A DNA stretch of 64,000 nt, taken from Tubiluchus corallicola. Its lineage: Eukaryota; Priapulida; Priapulimorpha; Priapulimorphida; Tubiluchidae. Shown piece after piece: positions 13,554 to 26,800 of the stretch (the stretch's first letter is position 1; the number at the start of each line of letters is the position of its first letter). Location of the stretch: contig JAQGDQ010000134.1 of assembly GCA_030141605.1 (NCBI GenBank), forward strand, positions 456,816 through 520,815, read 5' to 3'. A program made the position numbers and the translations under genes. The notes below the pieces were generated by a model. The model worked only from the letters and a program-made list of their open reading frames with translations, searched no databases and was not told the DNA's origin.

Positions 13554-13852
13554 TATTATAGAACATTTGCATAAACGTATGATTAAATCATACCAAATAT
13601 ATAGCGATGTCGATAAAAAGCTCTAATACCCGCACAATCTAGAACACAGTATAACTGTGACTCACCATAGGCCTAACACTTTTCAAAAAAAATTTAATGA
13701 CAAAGGTGTGGTAAAATTTGTAAGACAACAGAAATTAGCACTTTTTTAATTAGTGAAAAACTACAAGCTGACAAGTACCAGTGAAATGCGCTGTGATTAA
13801 TGTAGTTCCGTTTTCTAGCATAGCAGTGTAATTTCTGTTAAAAGCTATGCAC

Positions 13853-13858
13853 AATAAA
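13853..13858 (+). other. Candidate polyadenylation signal
   Basis: AATAAA hexamer about 300 bases after the COX7A stop codon, on the sense strand. It is a plausible 3' end signal; without transcript data this is inference. Confidence 0.45.
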
Positions 13859-13935
13859 TGGAAAATATGAGTCTTATATACAAAATTGAATGTTTATTTT
13901 TTCATGTCCTGTAGTCAGTTAAAAACATGGTTGAG

Positions 13936-14028
13936 TTCCAGGTACACCAAGATAAAATAAAGGTAATTCCAGGTACGCCAAGCTAAAATGAAGGTGGTTC
14001 CAGGTATGCCAAGATAAAGTAAAGGTCA
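13936..14028. repeat. 31-bp tandem repeat, three copies
   Basis: Units start at 13936, 13967 and 13998 and share TTCCAGGTA.GCCAAG.TAAA with few differences. They abut the left side of the foldback-element fragment at 14032. Confidence 0.85.
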
Positions 14029-14031
14029 TTG

Positions 14032-14064
14032 CTTAAGTGGCTGCTGGCAGTTGTTTTTATTTTT
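14032..14064. repeat. Half copy of a foldback (MITE-like) element
   Basis: CTTAAGTGGCTGCTGGCAG followed by a T/A-rich end resembles one arm of the perfect inverted repeat at 35401-35549 and of the copy at 55326-55445. The sequence just after it (TTGTTTTTCCCATCAC) also follows the copy at 55445, so the element extends beyond the arms. The opposite arm is not present here. Confidence 0.6.
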
Positions 14065-15525
14065 AGAATTTGTTTTTCCCATCACTATCTGTTCTATAAA
14101 TTTTTCAAATTAAGTTTGACCTGTTTTCTTATGTTTATTTGTCTATCCTGAAACCTTATTACTTCAGTTTAGTTTACGATTTCCTGCTGAGGATGTGATA
14201 GCCTTGGTCTGCAGTTCCAATAAAATGATTACTTCAATTGGATATTGTCTCTTGTAAATGTTATGACAGCCCATATATTTTTTATATTTGTTTTATATTT
14301 TATATTTTTTTAAATATAAAGCCATATTTACAATAGCCCATTCTTGTAATTCTCATACACAAGACCTCGAAACAGAAGCAATCCTATCTTTAATTAATTT
14401 CAAGTTGAATGTTCTTCGAATGAATGTTCTTGAATGAAGTTAAACCCAAAAGAACAAGCAACCTTGACTTACGTTGACAACCTTTATTCTATAATAGACA
14501 AAATTATTTTCTGTATTAGTTTCTAAAATGCAAGCAGTCCTGTATTGTCTACAATTAACAATAATTTACATAGAAATCAAATTTCTGCACTATTCAAGAA
14601 CAAAGTGTATCATTGCACCTACATCCATTTTCATCTAAAACACCTAAACAACGTGGTGCATTTATAGATAAATAACTATGTATCGAATAATACAATTTTC
14701 TGTAACTAGCATCTGCAACAAATAACGTTCTAATAAGTATTGTTACAATTTACAATAAATAACTACAATAAAACTTGCGTAACTTTTGATCAACTAAGCA
14801 AATTGTACACTACAACAGTCTGCTTAGTAACAATACAATACACCTACATATACTTTCCATATATGATGTATAATTATACGTATCCAGTTAGGTTAATGAT
14901 AACGTAGACAGATAACTGTGACTAGACAAAAATTTGGCTTGAACACTGATTATTATGGGTTGACTAGAAAGTTTATATCTTAAAGATTAAATACTTGACT
15001 AGCATTGTCTTAAATTGCACAAAAACAGCTTTACATGTTTAAACTAAAAACAAAAATGCAATAAATTTTACTCATGATTGTACAATATACATACCAAAAA
15101 CAAAAGATGGTTTGAATAAAATTGTAACGTATTTTCAGACTGAAACTTATTTTCTTCCATTTTGTGTAAAGAACTGTAAGCAACAAGTTGTTATAAAATT
15201 TTTTCTGAAGTAATTAATACTGCTTACATTTGCAATAGGCAAATGGAATGATGACCACAAAAGTCAAAAGCTTGTCAAATATAGTTTAACGATACTATAA
15301 AATCTCATATTCGTGTTTTCATCTCTGTACAGGTAAGCGTGATACTAATAAAATAATAATTAAACAACTTAATATTCTCCATTTTCAACTGCTTACATTT
15401 GCAACAATGAAACGTAGAAAGCACAACTCTAATAAAATAAAACAACTCTGTCACAAATAAACAGACACAAACATAAAATATTATAATGAATATCATAATG
15501 AGTACTGCTACAACGAGATATCTGT
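14065..15525. other. Tail-to-tail spacer between COX7A-family gene and UNC79
   Basis: AT-rich non-coding DNA containing the 3' UTR and polyadenylation region of UNC79 (minus) and sequence downstream of the COX7A-family gene. A minus-strand AATAAA (plus TTTATT) occurs at 14483-14488. I see no other gene here. Confidence 0.5.
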
Positions 15526-18500
15526 TCACACTGTGTAGAATTGTGTAGCTGCCGACGACTGCATCTCGATCTGTGCCATCTTGAATTGCAAACGCCTCAA
15601 CCATTGCAGAAGTATGGTAGAATTAAATGATAATTCATCTTTTGTCTGTATTGGTGGGATGTAATTCTGACAATTCTGCAATCTCATTTGCATCTGTCCA
15701 GGCAGCTGTAAGACAGTTTGATAATGCAAATTACGTTAGCTTGTTTCAAAGTATAAAGGTTGAATCAAGCAATGTTATGTACAGGGTGTTTCAGAGAAAA
15801 CAGTGTAGTAAAAACATGCTGATATGCTGACACTAGTGTACAAAAAACGGGTAATATGGTAGAAAAATTAGAATTGTGCAAATATAATTGGATTTTATTA
15901 TGTGATAATACAGACCTATATGGCAGAGTTCTACAAGGGTCTGTTTATTGAGGCCCATCAAGCAGTCCATGTATCCGGCCCGCCAGTAGTGAAAAATCAC
16001 CAATTATCAGCTAGTCGTTATTATATACTAGAACTCACTCCAACTTTTTTTGTGATTTGATAAGCTTGCTTCTAGGGAAGGGAAGGGGAGCTCGAAAACT
16101 CTCCAAGTGCTGCACAAATATTTTTTCTACAGAGAGTTTGGGTAAGTTTTCTGAAGAACGGACAAAAAATGCTCAGTTTGGCAGTTTTTGTCCCCTCCTG
16201 GTTCATCCCACGTCTTGAAGCCACGTAAATTTAAAATCTGGTATAAAAAACATAACATTTCACAAAGCATACCTGAGCATGATAGCAGTGCAATACAGGA
16301 GCCCACATCGGAAACAACTAAAAAATACAGAAATGAAAAGTCAGTTTAGATCCCACAATTCATCTTTCAAATTTCAATAACAAGTATGCATACAGCGATA
16401 TAGGGTTTATTAAGCATTTAATAAATAAAATTAGAAAAAACTTCACTAATCTAATACCCAGAAAGGACCATGTCATATATGGTGCTACAGTTCTGAGAGA
16501 AAATGATCCAGATGTACAGGTAAGACAAATGGAATGTTCTTGTTATCGTGTGCTTACAGTTAAAAAATTAATTATTTTGAGGTCATGGTAAGTAAACTCT
16601 AGAATATACCATTCTGAGTAAAGATAAGCTATACTGTTGTTTTAGTTATGACCAAACAAAGCAACCTTTTTTAGCAAAAATGGATACACATTTTCTTACT
16701 CATCAAAGGTACACTAACTGCTATTAATTTGATAATAGTGTTAGTAGATTGCGACACTCATATAATAAACAGCAGTCATAATAATATAATATGCATAATG
16801 TGGTGCCACCTGCTAATAAGAATGATGAAGTATAATAAGCCAGTTTACCTTTAATTACAAAAGTGCAACACTGGATCTTACTAGTTCAGCAAGTGAAGAA
16901 ATATAAACGATCTGTGGAACGCTCATGAGTCACTTTTTATAAAGGTGTATAAAAGCAACCTCACTTATTAAAGCTTACCTTTGATAAAACTGTAGAGTTA
17001 CATTCTTGTAATGCTTCAATCAGACTCAAAAAATGTAAGTTAACCATCTCTGCAAGCTATGAAATAACAAATAATCACTAACAATGTGCCGATATGAATC
17101 GATAAAGAATAAATACACTGCCCTAGTATTCTAATCGCATTAATCATTTTCATTTTCTTGTCCAGCAGGTAAAATTTTTGTTTATTACCGTCTTGTTAAT
17201 GTAATATTAATAAAGCTGTAACAGATTTCTAAACTGAGGCCTTTTGTTATAAATAAAACTATTCATCGAATGAAACTGAGTCATGATTTAAATTCACTGT
17301 AAAGTGTAAACTGTAATGCAAGTATGGATGAAAAGTTGGGGTCCATGGTAAATTTTCATAAATTCATATAAACACTAAAAGCGATCATATGCCAAATAAA
17401 TTCCTGTAACTCAGAAGAGAAGAAAATGATGAGCTGATCTAGAAAATTTATGTAACTGAGATTGTGGTTTAACTTAAACCTCTGTAACTGATTAATCTAA
17501 CCAATTTCTCAGCTAATACTAATATTTAGAAAGTTAGACAACTATAGACAAATCATACAGCATTGTAAGTTGAGCTCAACTGGCCCCGACAGTTGCAAAA
17601 TTTTCAGTTTACAACATTTTCGTTTTTCATGAACATCATTGTGCATTTTAAAACATTTTAATTATCAGGTGATGATTTTGGCTACAGCAGTAAAGTCAAT
17701 ATTTTGTGTAATGAAAAGGTATCACTTAGTAAGTGAATACTGGGGAAAGTAATCAATGCTTGAGGTTTTCTACAGATAATTATTACTTGTAATGGTTATC
17801 ACTGGAGGAATACTGCAGCAGACTTCACGGGCAATAAATCTAATTAAGCATACGAGATTTTTGTAAAGTTTCGTAGCTACCATATGTAAGAAAATCGCAA
17901 GAAATCATGCCAATTCACTTCTGTTAAATCTATGAACAATTACTAATGTACAATCCATAGATTACAACCCTAAAGAGTAAGCATGCTATATAATAAACTT
18001 TGCCTGAAGCACTTCAATTTATCAAAAGGCTGCGTGCTTTTTGTGCAGCAAATAAAGGTAGACTATTTCTAGTAGAAAACTAATATCCCATTTCTCCGTG
18101 TTACCTAACTGACAACAAAGGTGAAAGGAAATTTTCATGCCTTTTTTTGAAAATACTAAATGTTTCCTCTTAGCTTCCTCTTCCCACGAAATGGAAAGAA
18201 GAAAATTGGTCACTATGTCTATCAATTTCCCACAAAAAACAAGTGAGCATGCCACTGAGCTAGAAAAAGAAACTAGTTTACCACAAGCCGAAGATTCCAC
18301 ACACAACAAATCTTGTTACTTTTCAACAAGTTTAACAAAAACTGAGCGTTTTTTGGCTAAACTGGAACTTTTATATTGTAAGATAATTCATCATGCTCTG
18401 ATATTCTGGCGCACTTCAATATAGCATGCAAAACCTACCATAACTGTATATTACATGCGTCGTGTGCCCACTAGCTAAATCTACAGAACAATCAAATAAG

Positions 18501-20899
18501 AAGTAAAAATTTTAATTCTGCATGCACGAGATTGACAACAAACCTCTGACCGATCCTGCATGTATAAAAATTGTAAAATTGAGAGCATTAAGCGTCGAAT
18601 ATTAAATGTCTGGTCAAAAAGAAAACAGTAAATAACACTAAACTGTTATTAAAGGCCTATACAACCGCAACCTATACAACCGCAATAGACATTGAAGTTT
18701 TTTCAACGCACTCTTCTGATTACAGAAAGAATTCATAGTTATTATTAAACAAAGGAGACTTATAAATTAAATAACTTACCTTTTTCTGGTGAATTTCGTA
18801 AAGATGCCGTAAAGATCACCATGTTCTGCATCTTCGGCACGAGTGAGCGAGAATGACGTACGAGGCACAGAAAGTGTCTTTGGTTATTGATGTTTATTTA
18901 CCGATCTTTGGTGACCTCGCGACTGAATTCATAACGTCATTCGTCTCGAACAACAAAAAATGACGGTTCCTTAAATTTAATACCGCTAACAACGAAGTGT
19001 TAAAAAATAAAAAAAACAAGTTTTACAGTTTATAATAAAATTAATTCAATATTCATAATGAGAGTAGGATTTTAAGTTGTAAAAGCTTATATTATAGTGA
19101 AGATTTAGTCTGACTTTAAAGTGCCAGAAATCACCCACATTGTCATTGTTTCTCCTTATGGTGCACATAAACAGATTCATTAAAAATGACAAGACTTACC
19201 ACTTTGGAATGCGAGACAAGCTGCAAAACGCCGGGGGTGACCCGCCCCCAGAAGTCCAGGATGGTGACTGAAGCAGTGATGTGTTGTTCGCTGGAGGGTG
19301 CATTCATACAAGCCAGCTGTTCACAGTACATTGTCCAGAGCTGCATCAACAAAACAAGATAAGTACAGAAAAAACAAGTTAAGGCAAAACAGAATCTTAA
19401 AAATTCAAACGAAATAACAAAAAGGCTTAATAATACCCAATTAAAGCTGATCAGGTTGGGAAGGTAGCCAGAAAGTTCTGATCAGGTTGGATCAAAAAAT
19501 GAAGATTACACAAATAGGTTCAAACTCAAAAGCATGGAATGGCACCCGAGCGCCATCATCACTTGGCCATCATGCCTTCCTCACTCTTAACAAATTTCAA
19601 ATAAAATGAAATCCTATAGAAGCATCTAACTTCAGTGTCATACATGTTATTTTCATAATGACACAATGATGTTAAACTTCTATCATTGTCAACTTTCAGT
19701 TACTCATCTATAACTCCATTCTTATAAAGCTGCAGATTAGATGATAGGATTAATTTGAAACATCATGCAATCAGAAAATTTTGTTGCAATTTCTGTGTAC
19801 AATCCTAAAGGCACAGAGCAAAACCAAGCAATAGGCATAATTTTACTAGTGATTACTACTAATTAAAAATTTTTGCAAAGTGTTTGATGCTGAATATGAA
19901 CAGAGAAAATGTAATGCCCTTTATAGTCTCAAAGATTATATTATTTATTCAGTAACTTTCGCCCGAGCGAGACTCATCAGCTGAACAGAAAGTGCTAGTA
20001 AACTGAGAGTGATGAATATGGCTTTGATTAGCATTCGAACTCGTGAATTTCGAGTTGATTCAGTTTCGATTTCTGGTCTATCCTAACAGCCTAAATAATC
20101 AACCAACTTTAAAACAAAGTACTGTGCTATAAATTAGATATCATATTCTAATTACTAGGATAATGCATTGGGCTCATTAACATTGGCAATATATTTCACA
20201 GAGATACAAACCTGACAAAGAATAAATGTATTATACAAGGAGGACATGTGCAGAACAGACGCCTTAGATTGCTCAGCGAAGCCAGTCAAAATAACCAATA
20301 CATGATCGGCAATATGGGTGCTGGCATCTATCGGAATCGGTTGGCAAACAATGGCACCCTGAGCTTGTGTCATGGCCGAATGCGTCAGAGAACCGAGCAG
20401 TAACCATGACAACAAACGAATATGTGCGATGCAATCGGTGAATTCTTTCGGACTAAAAGAAAAAACATGAAATGATTATATTTATTAAAATTTGTTCATA
20501 AGATGGCAGATTACTAATGACACGTAAGCTTACAATTACTTTTACATAAAACTCAATGTCACACCCACATTTCTACAAAGAAACTTTAAATTACTTATTA
20601 GCACTAAGAAAAGTAAAATACTGTCAGGAGCAGTCACTGCTCAATACTGTTTGGATGTATATGAACTCGAGAGATCAATTTTGCCAACTACTATATGTAT
20701 TAAATACTGATATAATTTACCCCTGTTGCATGGCTGAGGGTGGGTGACTGAGCCAAGGCAGGTACCGCCCGTGAGCACGGAAGTCTCGTCCATTGCTCCG
20801 TGTGAACTCTAATGCCACATATTGTGCTACGCCAGCTTTGAGAAGCCCACCTAATGTATCCTCATTCAGTGCAGCTGAAGAGCCACCTTTCATATTACT
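15526..20899 (-). CDS. UNC79: UNC79 segment: C-terminus and stop
   Basis: Exons 20721-20899, 20212-20452, 19200-19340, 16979-17056, 16273-16317 and 15526-15705. Landmarks: NEDTLGGLLKAGVAQ, GRYLPWLSHPPSAMQQG, HIRLLSWLLLGSLTHSA, DHVLVILTGFAEQSKASVLH, LWTMYCEQLA, LDFWGRVTPGVLQLVSHSKV, LIEALQECNSTV, FPMWAPVL and FKMAQIEMQSS. These are the best-conserved parts of UNC79. The start of exon 20721-20899 (SNMKG) and its acceptor belong to a repeat unit that forms an upstream minisatellite (20890-21435). Confidence 0.95.
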
Positions 20900-23800
20900 C
20901 TGGAACAACGTAAAAACAATTAGTCATCTGCCATAGCAGTACTTAATGCAGTCATTCTGCAATAATGAAAAAATGATTAACTGTCCTACAACCTTGCTTT
21001 AATGTGATTACTTTGTAACAATGTAAGAACAGTGAACTACTTATATCCTTCCTCAATATTACTGCTCTGCAACAATGAACTATCCAATGATTTAATGTGG
21101 CTGCTCTGTAACAATGTAAAAACAATGAACTATCCGAAAATCTTCTCTAATGTGAATACTAAGAAACAACGCAAAGACAATGAGCTATAACATAACCTTC
21201 CTTAATGTTAACGCTAAAAAACAATGGAAAAGTAATGAGCTTTCCCAAAATCTTCTTTATTGTGATTACTAAGAAATAATGCAAAGACAATGAGCTATCC
21301 CATTACCATCCTTAGTGTTATTGCTAAGAAAGAACTGAAAAACAATGAGCTTTCCCATAACCTTTCTTAATGTGATTGCTCTGTAATGTAAAAACAATGT
21401 CCTATCCTGTAATTTTCCTTAACATAATTTGTCTGTTAAGTATATATAATCTAATTGGAAAGACTATCATTAATGCAAGAAATGAGCATTGAAAAATTAG
21501 GATTGAGCACGTATTTGAACCTAAGTCTTTTGACTTGACTTATAATTAAGTTTTTTTCAATGCACATCCTTGAAACCTACCTTCACTTTGGAGATGGTGT
21601 GTAAATCAGCAATAAATTCTATGCAGTCTGTGAGATTCTGTTTCATACACTCACTACTATTCGTTGTGATCTAAACGAAAAAAAAAATTTATGTTCACAT
21701 GTATGTTTTTGAATTGGAGTTCAGCAGATGCTCTTAACACAACAGTTCGACGAAATATTAACAATATTTAACCCACTGCCAAGACACCTAATACTATTCC
21801 TTTAAACTTGATTCATTTTACAGATTTTACCTGCTAATTTTTCATGAAAAACTTTTCTTCAGACATGGATACAAACTGTAATATTTAACAATTACAATAA
21901 TCTCTTGTACTTTTAATCACATGACACAGTTTGTAAAGAAACATGGTTTGCGGTTTTGAATAAGTGAAGTCTATAAAATAAATGTCAAGTTAAAAATCAA
22001 AATAAACAGACAAAAACCAATTAAATTATATGCAAATCTAATTTAACAAGCTAGGGTAGTGAAAAAGGTAAGCGCTATTTGAAAACTCTAGTAACTCTTA
22101 AATGAAAATAAACCAGGAGCAAAAGCTAAAAAATGCCTTCATTAAAGTTAATCAAACTCTGTTTATATCAAAACCGTTTATATCAAATTTGACATTTTTA
22201 CTTCAATACTTTTATCAAATAACATTAGGTCAGAATTTCTATAGCAACAATTTGTATTTATCTAAAACAGATTTTCTTTTAAAATTAATTTATTTACTAT
22301 AATTTTATAAATATCTTTACTTCAGCTAACTTTTTGATTGACCATAGAACTGAAAAATGCAAAATTCATGGATAAACACTAATCCATGCCCCTTCTAAAC
22401 AAAACAGGAAACAAATTTACTAAACAAAGTTTAAACTAGAATGTGTTACTGAAATTCAAACAAATAAGTTACTAAATCAAAGGTGCTCTACAAAATATTA
22501 TTAGTGCAAAACAGTTTTTAAAATTATGACACTATGAAACAAAATTGTTAAGATAAATCATTCAAATCATCTAAATAAAGGTTCATGTTTTACCACGGCT
22601 TCACCCGTTTGCTGATTGTACTCTTGTGCTGTTACCTAAGACAAATTGTGCGATTTGTTACTTACAAAGAGCACACATACTCGACCACAAATTGTGCTGT
22701 GAAGGAAACAATTGTACAACAGCGAAATACATGAAGCTACAAAAGGAGACATAGATCACCATTGTTGACTCACATAAAAATTGCAAAAGTATTTCAGTGT
22801 AAGTAAAAGTTCTATTCAAAGTTAACAACATTTCCATAAATACCAAAAAATTCATGCAAGGTTACAAGGTTACTCACAAAGCACAACAATTAATTTAACA
22901 ACAATCAGACAAGGCCACGTTGTTATTTTATGATAATGCGGGAAATATAGCAACAATGGTTTTAAATGGTGCATGGAACACAACAACAATAGCTAGGAAT
23001 ATATAAACAATAGTGACATGTTTATAGGTAAAACCAGGCTACACTAATCAATAAATAAGCTGCAATTGTTGTTGCTACAGTGCAGTCAAATTTTGCATAA
23101 AAAAGTTTAGAGTTTTTTGCCTAAATATAGCAAGCTACTAGTATCAAGTTGAATCAATATAATGCAAAACACAATGCATTTGTTTTAGTTGAAGCTTTAC
23201 AATAAGAAGGAGAACTCCATGTGCTAATGCTTATGCAGCCATAACTACTTAGGAAATAATACTGTTTGCAAAAAATACGAATGTCTAAGATAACAATCTT
23301 AGTAAAAATACAACACTGAGGATCATATTTAATGTCATTAAAAAAAACAAAAACATCATCACATTATATAGCATAAAGTTAGCATACTCCCATTCATATT
23401 CTGCAAGGAGGAAGCATATTTCAGCAGGTGCGCCTTTAAGGGCTACTAATCAATATTACTTCAAAACAGATTTTTGTTTAGACCAATAAAAATTGAAGTA
23501 CTAGAAATGCTTGCAGTTTCACACTTCTGAGTTATACGTATTTAGGCAAAAACGCTAAAGTTTTTGTACAGGAAAATATAAATTTAATAACTGTCGATCC
23601 CATTTACTTATAACAAAAGTCATCATGGAGCCAAGAAATACACAGGTAATAAAATATAGAATGATCTCACACTTCTTGACTTGAAATAGTGAAAATAACT
23701 GCAGCACCAGACACTAGCTACTCGTCATATCTCAATGGTAATATAGTCCTTACAGTTCAATGCTCCAAAATTCAGATAAGCTAAGATTATTTTCAGTATT

Positions 23801-26800
23801 TCAAAGCAAAGTGGTACAAATGTGTAACTGAAGTGTTTAGTGCTTCAACAACTACAGTCACTCACCAAACTGTGTGGATCGTAGGCATCACCAAACAGCT
23901 CATCAGCGACGTTGGTAGGACTCAGCGTACCACCCGCATCCAGTACTATGAACTGCACGGAAAATAAACAGATTTTATAAAGAGCTGTAGAGCTAATGTC
24001 ATTCACGGTATTGTCACACTTTAGTGTAATGCGGTGAAAAAAGTAACTATGTTGTGACAAAGTTAAACAATGTCATGTCTGGTCGGTGAATGGAGGGCAA
24101 CTGACGGGTTCAATACTTGCTCTGGAAATTTCATTCTCCAAGTTAGTTCTTACCAAAGCTCACTGAGGAAGGAAATACTGATATCCGAACATGGCTGAGA
24201 TACCTCGGTCAATCCAGTGGCTCATTTTACATGATCACAGGATCATAACATTGATAATGTGCCAGGTTCTGGTCCTACCACAATAATCCATATTAAATAG
24301 GCTCTGCCATTAAATGCAGGGTTTCTGGGAACTGCATGAAAACTACTCAGTATCTACATTAATCAGCAAAATAAAAATCAATAAAATCTATATGGGAAAA
24401 TATAAAAACTTTGGCCTTAACATTTTAAACTTGGCACGTTTTAATTTCTTATAAACTTAACAAGTCCTAAGCAATTACCTGGACGAGAAGAATCAGATTC
24501 TCATCGGGCAAAACTGTCTTGAACTTCAATGCCTGTACCAACTCAAATGTTGCGGCTCTTGATAGTACCAGCTTATCTCTTTCCTGAAAGCAATTACTTA
24601 AGCATTATATAAGAATGAAGAATTTTAATCGCAAAAATACAAAAATAACAAAATCTGATTTGAACCCACGATAAAAAGCCACAAGGGGTGTGACGTGATT
24701 GTGATTAGTATCTCATGTAAGTATGCCTCTGGAATATACAGAAAAAGCATTAGTTAGCAAAAGTAAGCTACCAAAAATCGAATTGAAACTGAACATATTT
24801 TTAAATGAGTATTAAACCCTAATCAGTAGTTAAGACCAGAACAATTAATTGTCTTTGTATTACGGTAACAACAAAGTTGGGCAAATAGAATGTAGCTAAA
24901 TTGTGTTGATTGTATTATGCTTGAAAAATTTTGAAGATTTTAAAAAGGAACAAAATTGAAGTGGTTTAATTATTTAAATGTATAACTTAATTTGAATAAA
25001 TTCCAAATTTAAAAAAAGTGTTCGAATCAAATTCGAACATTTGATGCTCACCCCTAGTGTGCATTGTGTAACAATGAATGCACACAAGGTTAAAAACTCA
25101 TCCTACGCATTAATTTTTATTTAACATACTTAAACGCACATACAACACTAAACAAACCTTTGTGAATGCACGACTACACAACAAGCACAAATCCATGAGA
25201 GCTTGCAACTTGAAGGGGCAATTCTGAATCGTGAAGCTGACGATCTTCGAAAATGGCTCCAGAATATTCTGCAAAAAGATTGAAAAACACATTAAAAACA
25301 AATTTTGCACTTGTTCTATGATTTTCAAAAGCAAAAGGTTTGGCATTAGAACACAGAACTAAAGTACACTAAGGTACAATAATGCCACACTACAGGACCT
25401 AGAAAGAAATGACTTCATCAGATACAATAAATCCCCACTTAAAGGTTAAACCATGGCAGTGTTATTACCTAATAAACCCAAAAATTATATTCTTGATATC
25501 AAAAATTATATCAAATGATGCAAAAATTTGAAAACAACTTACCTTTTGCTGCGCAAGTCCCGGTATCTTTAGCACACAGGCCATAATCTTAAACGCATCG
25601 GTCATGTCGCTCACATCCGATGGAAGCATCCCTGGGAGAGCCCGGAAAAACACATCAAACAGCGATAACAGCTGATTCCACGGCCCACCCTCTAGTGGCA
25701 AACATTCCATATATATAGCCATGTTGTGCAGTAAGATCATGACACGATCATCAGCTACCCTTGAGTTCTTAACATTAAGTGCCTTGAAATAAAATAAGCA
25801 TTATAAGCATCATCTACCCTGATCAAGAAATACAATTTTTAACGGTATCGGAAACATTTTACATTAGACAAGAAGTTTGAAACCCATATCTGAAATGTGC
25901 ACTGCACACCGAAAAACACTGCACAAGTTGCATGAATTTGGCTATTTTAAAGTAAAAACCAAAAACACTGCAGAAGGTATCAGAAGAACATTAAGACTGT
26001 TTCCCTAGAACAAATACGTTTGTAATAATAATACAATAATTTGCTTTTGTCTGCACATAAGTAGTCCAGTCTACCCTAAATGTAATGATGAAGCAATATC
26101 CACAAGTATTGATTATTCTTAAACCAAGCTCAAATGACAGGAAATTTGAAATCTGAAGTACAAATTTGAAATTTTGATTATAAAAATAATGTCCTAAATG
26201 AAAATTCTTTAGTTTTACCTCTAGCAGACTGACTAAAGGAGCCCACTGGTTGAGTTCAGTAAAGTCTGCCAAAGCTGAGCAGACCATAGTGAAAAAGTCA
26301 TCTGAAAAAGGCAAAGTTCTTATTTTTTGGCATAACTAATAAAGAAACGACGGGTTTGTGCAAAGCTGTGGCTCTCAATTTAAATGTGCCACTTGGAACA
26401 TCTGAAAGACGAAATTGGTTTTCTCGATGACATGTTGATACAATGAAAGATGATGAGACATAGTATTTCTCAGGAGAATAGAGAGAAAACAAAAGGTGTT
26501 ACAGTACAGTACTAGAACTGCTCAAACAAATTCAAATTATAAAAGAGAAGTTGTCAATTTGTAATATAATGTTATGCTTTTAAGTCAAAAACAGAAAATA
26601 AATTCAACAAAATTAGTAATAAAGCAGAATAAAACATTAACACAGCTTTTGGAATACAGATGAGTGAGCCAAAGTAAAGTGAAATATTGACAGGCAGTTT
26701 TCATTATAACAGTCATTTCTCACTTCACAGCTGATCATTTTCTCACTTGGTGAGAGGATAAGATCTTGCAAACACGTTAAAGTTTGAGATTTAGTTGTTT

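Noticed and set aside
18137-18424. 95-residue plus-strand frame downstream of an acceptor-like site
   Set aside because: Could be an exon but no partner exon, donor or homology was found; kept only as a note near the CpG-rich patch.
20890-21435. CRISPR-like array
   Set aside because: The units are diverged tandem repeats with no unique spacers, in a eukaryotic intron.
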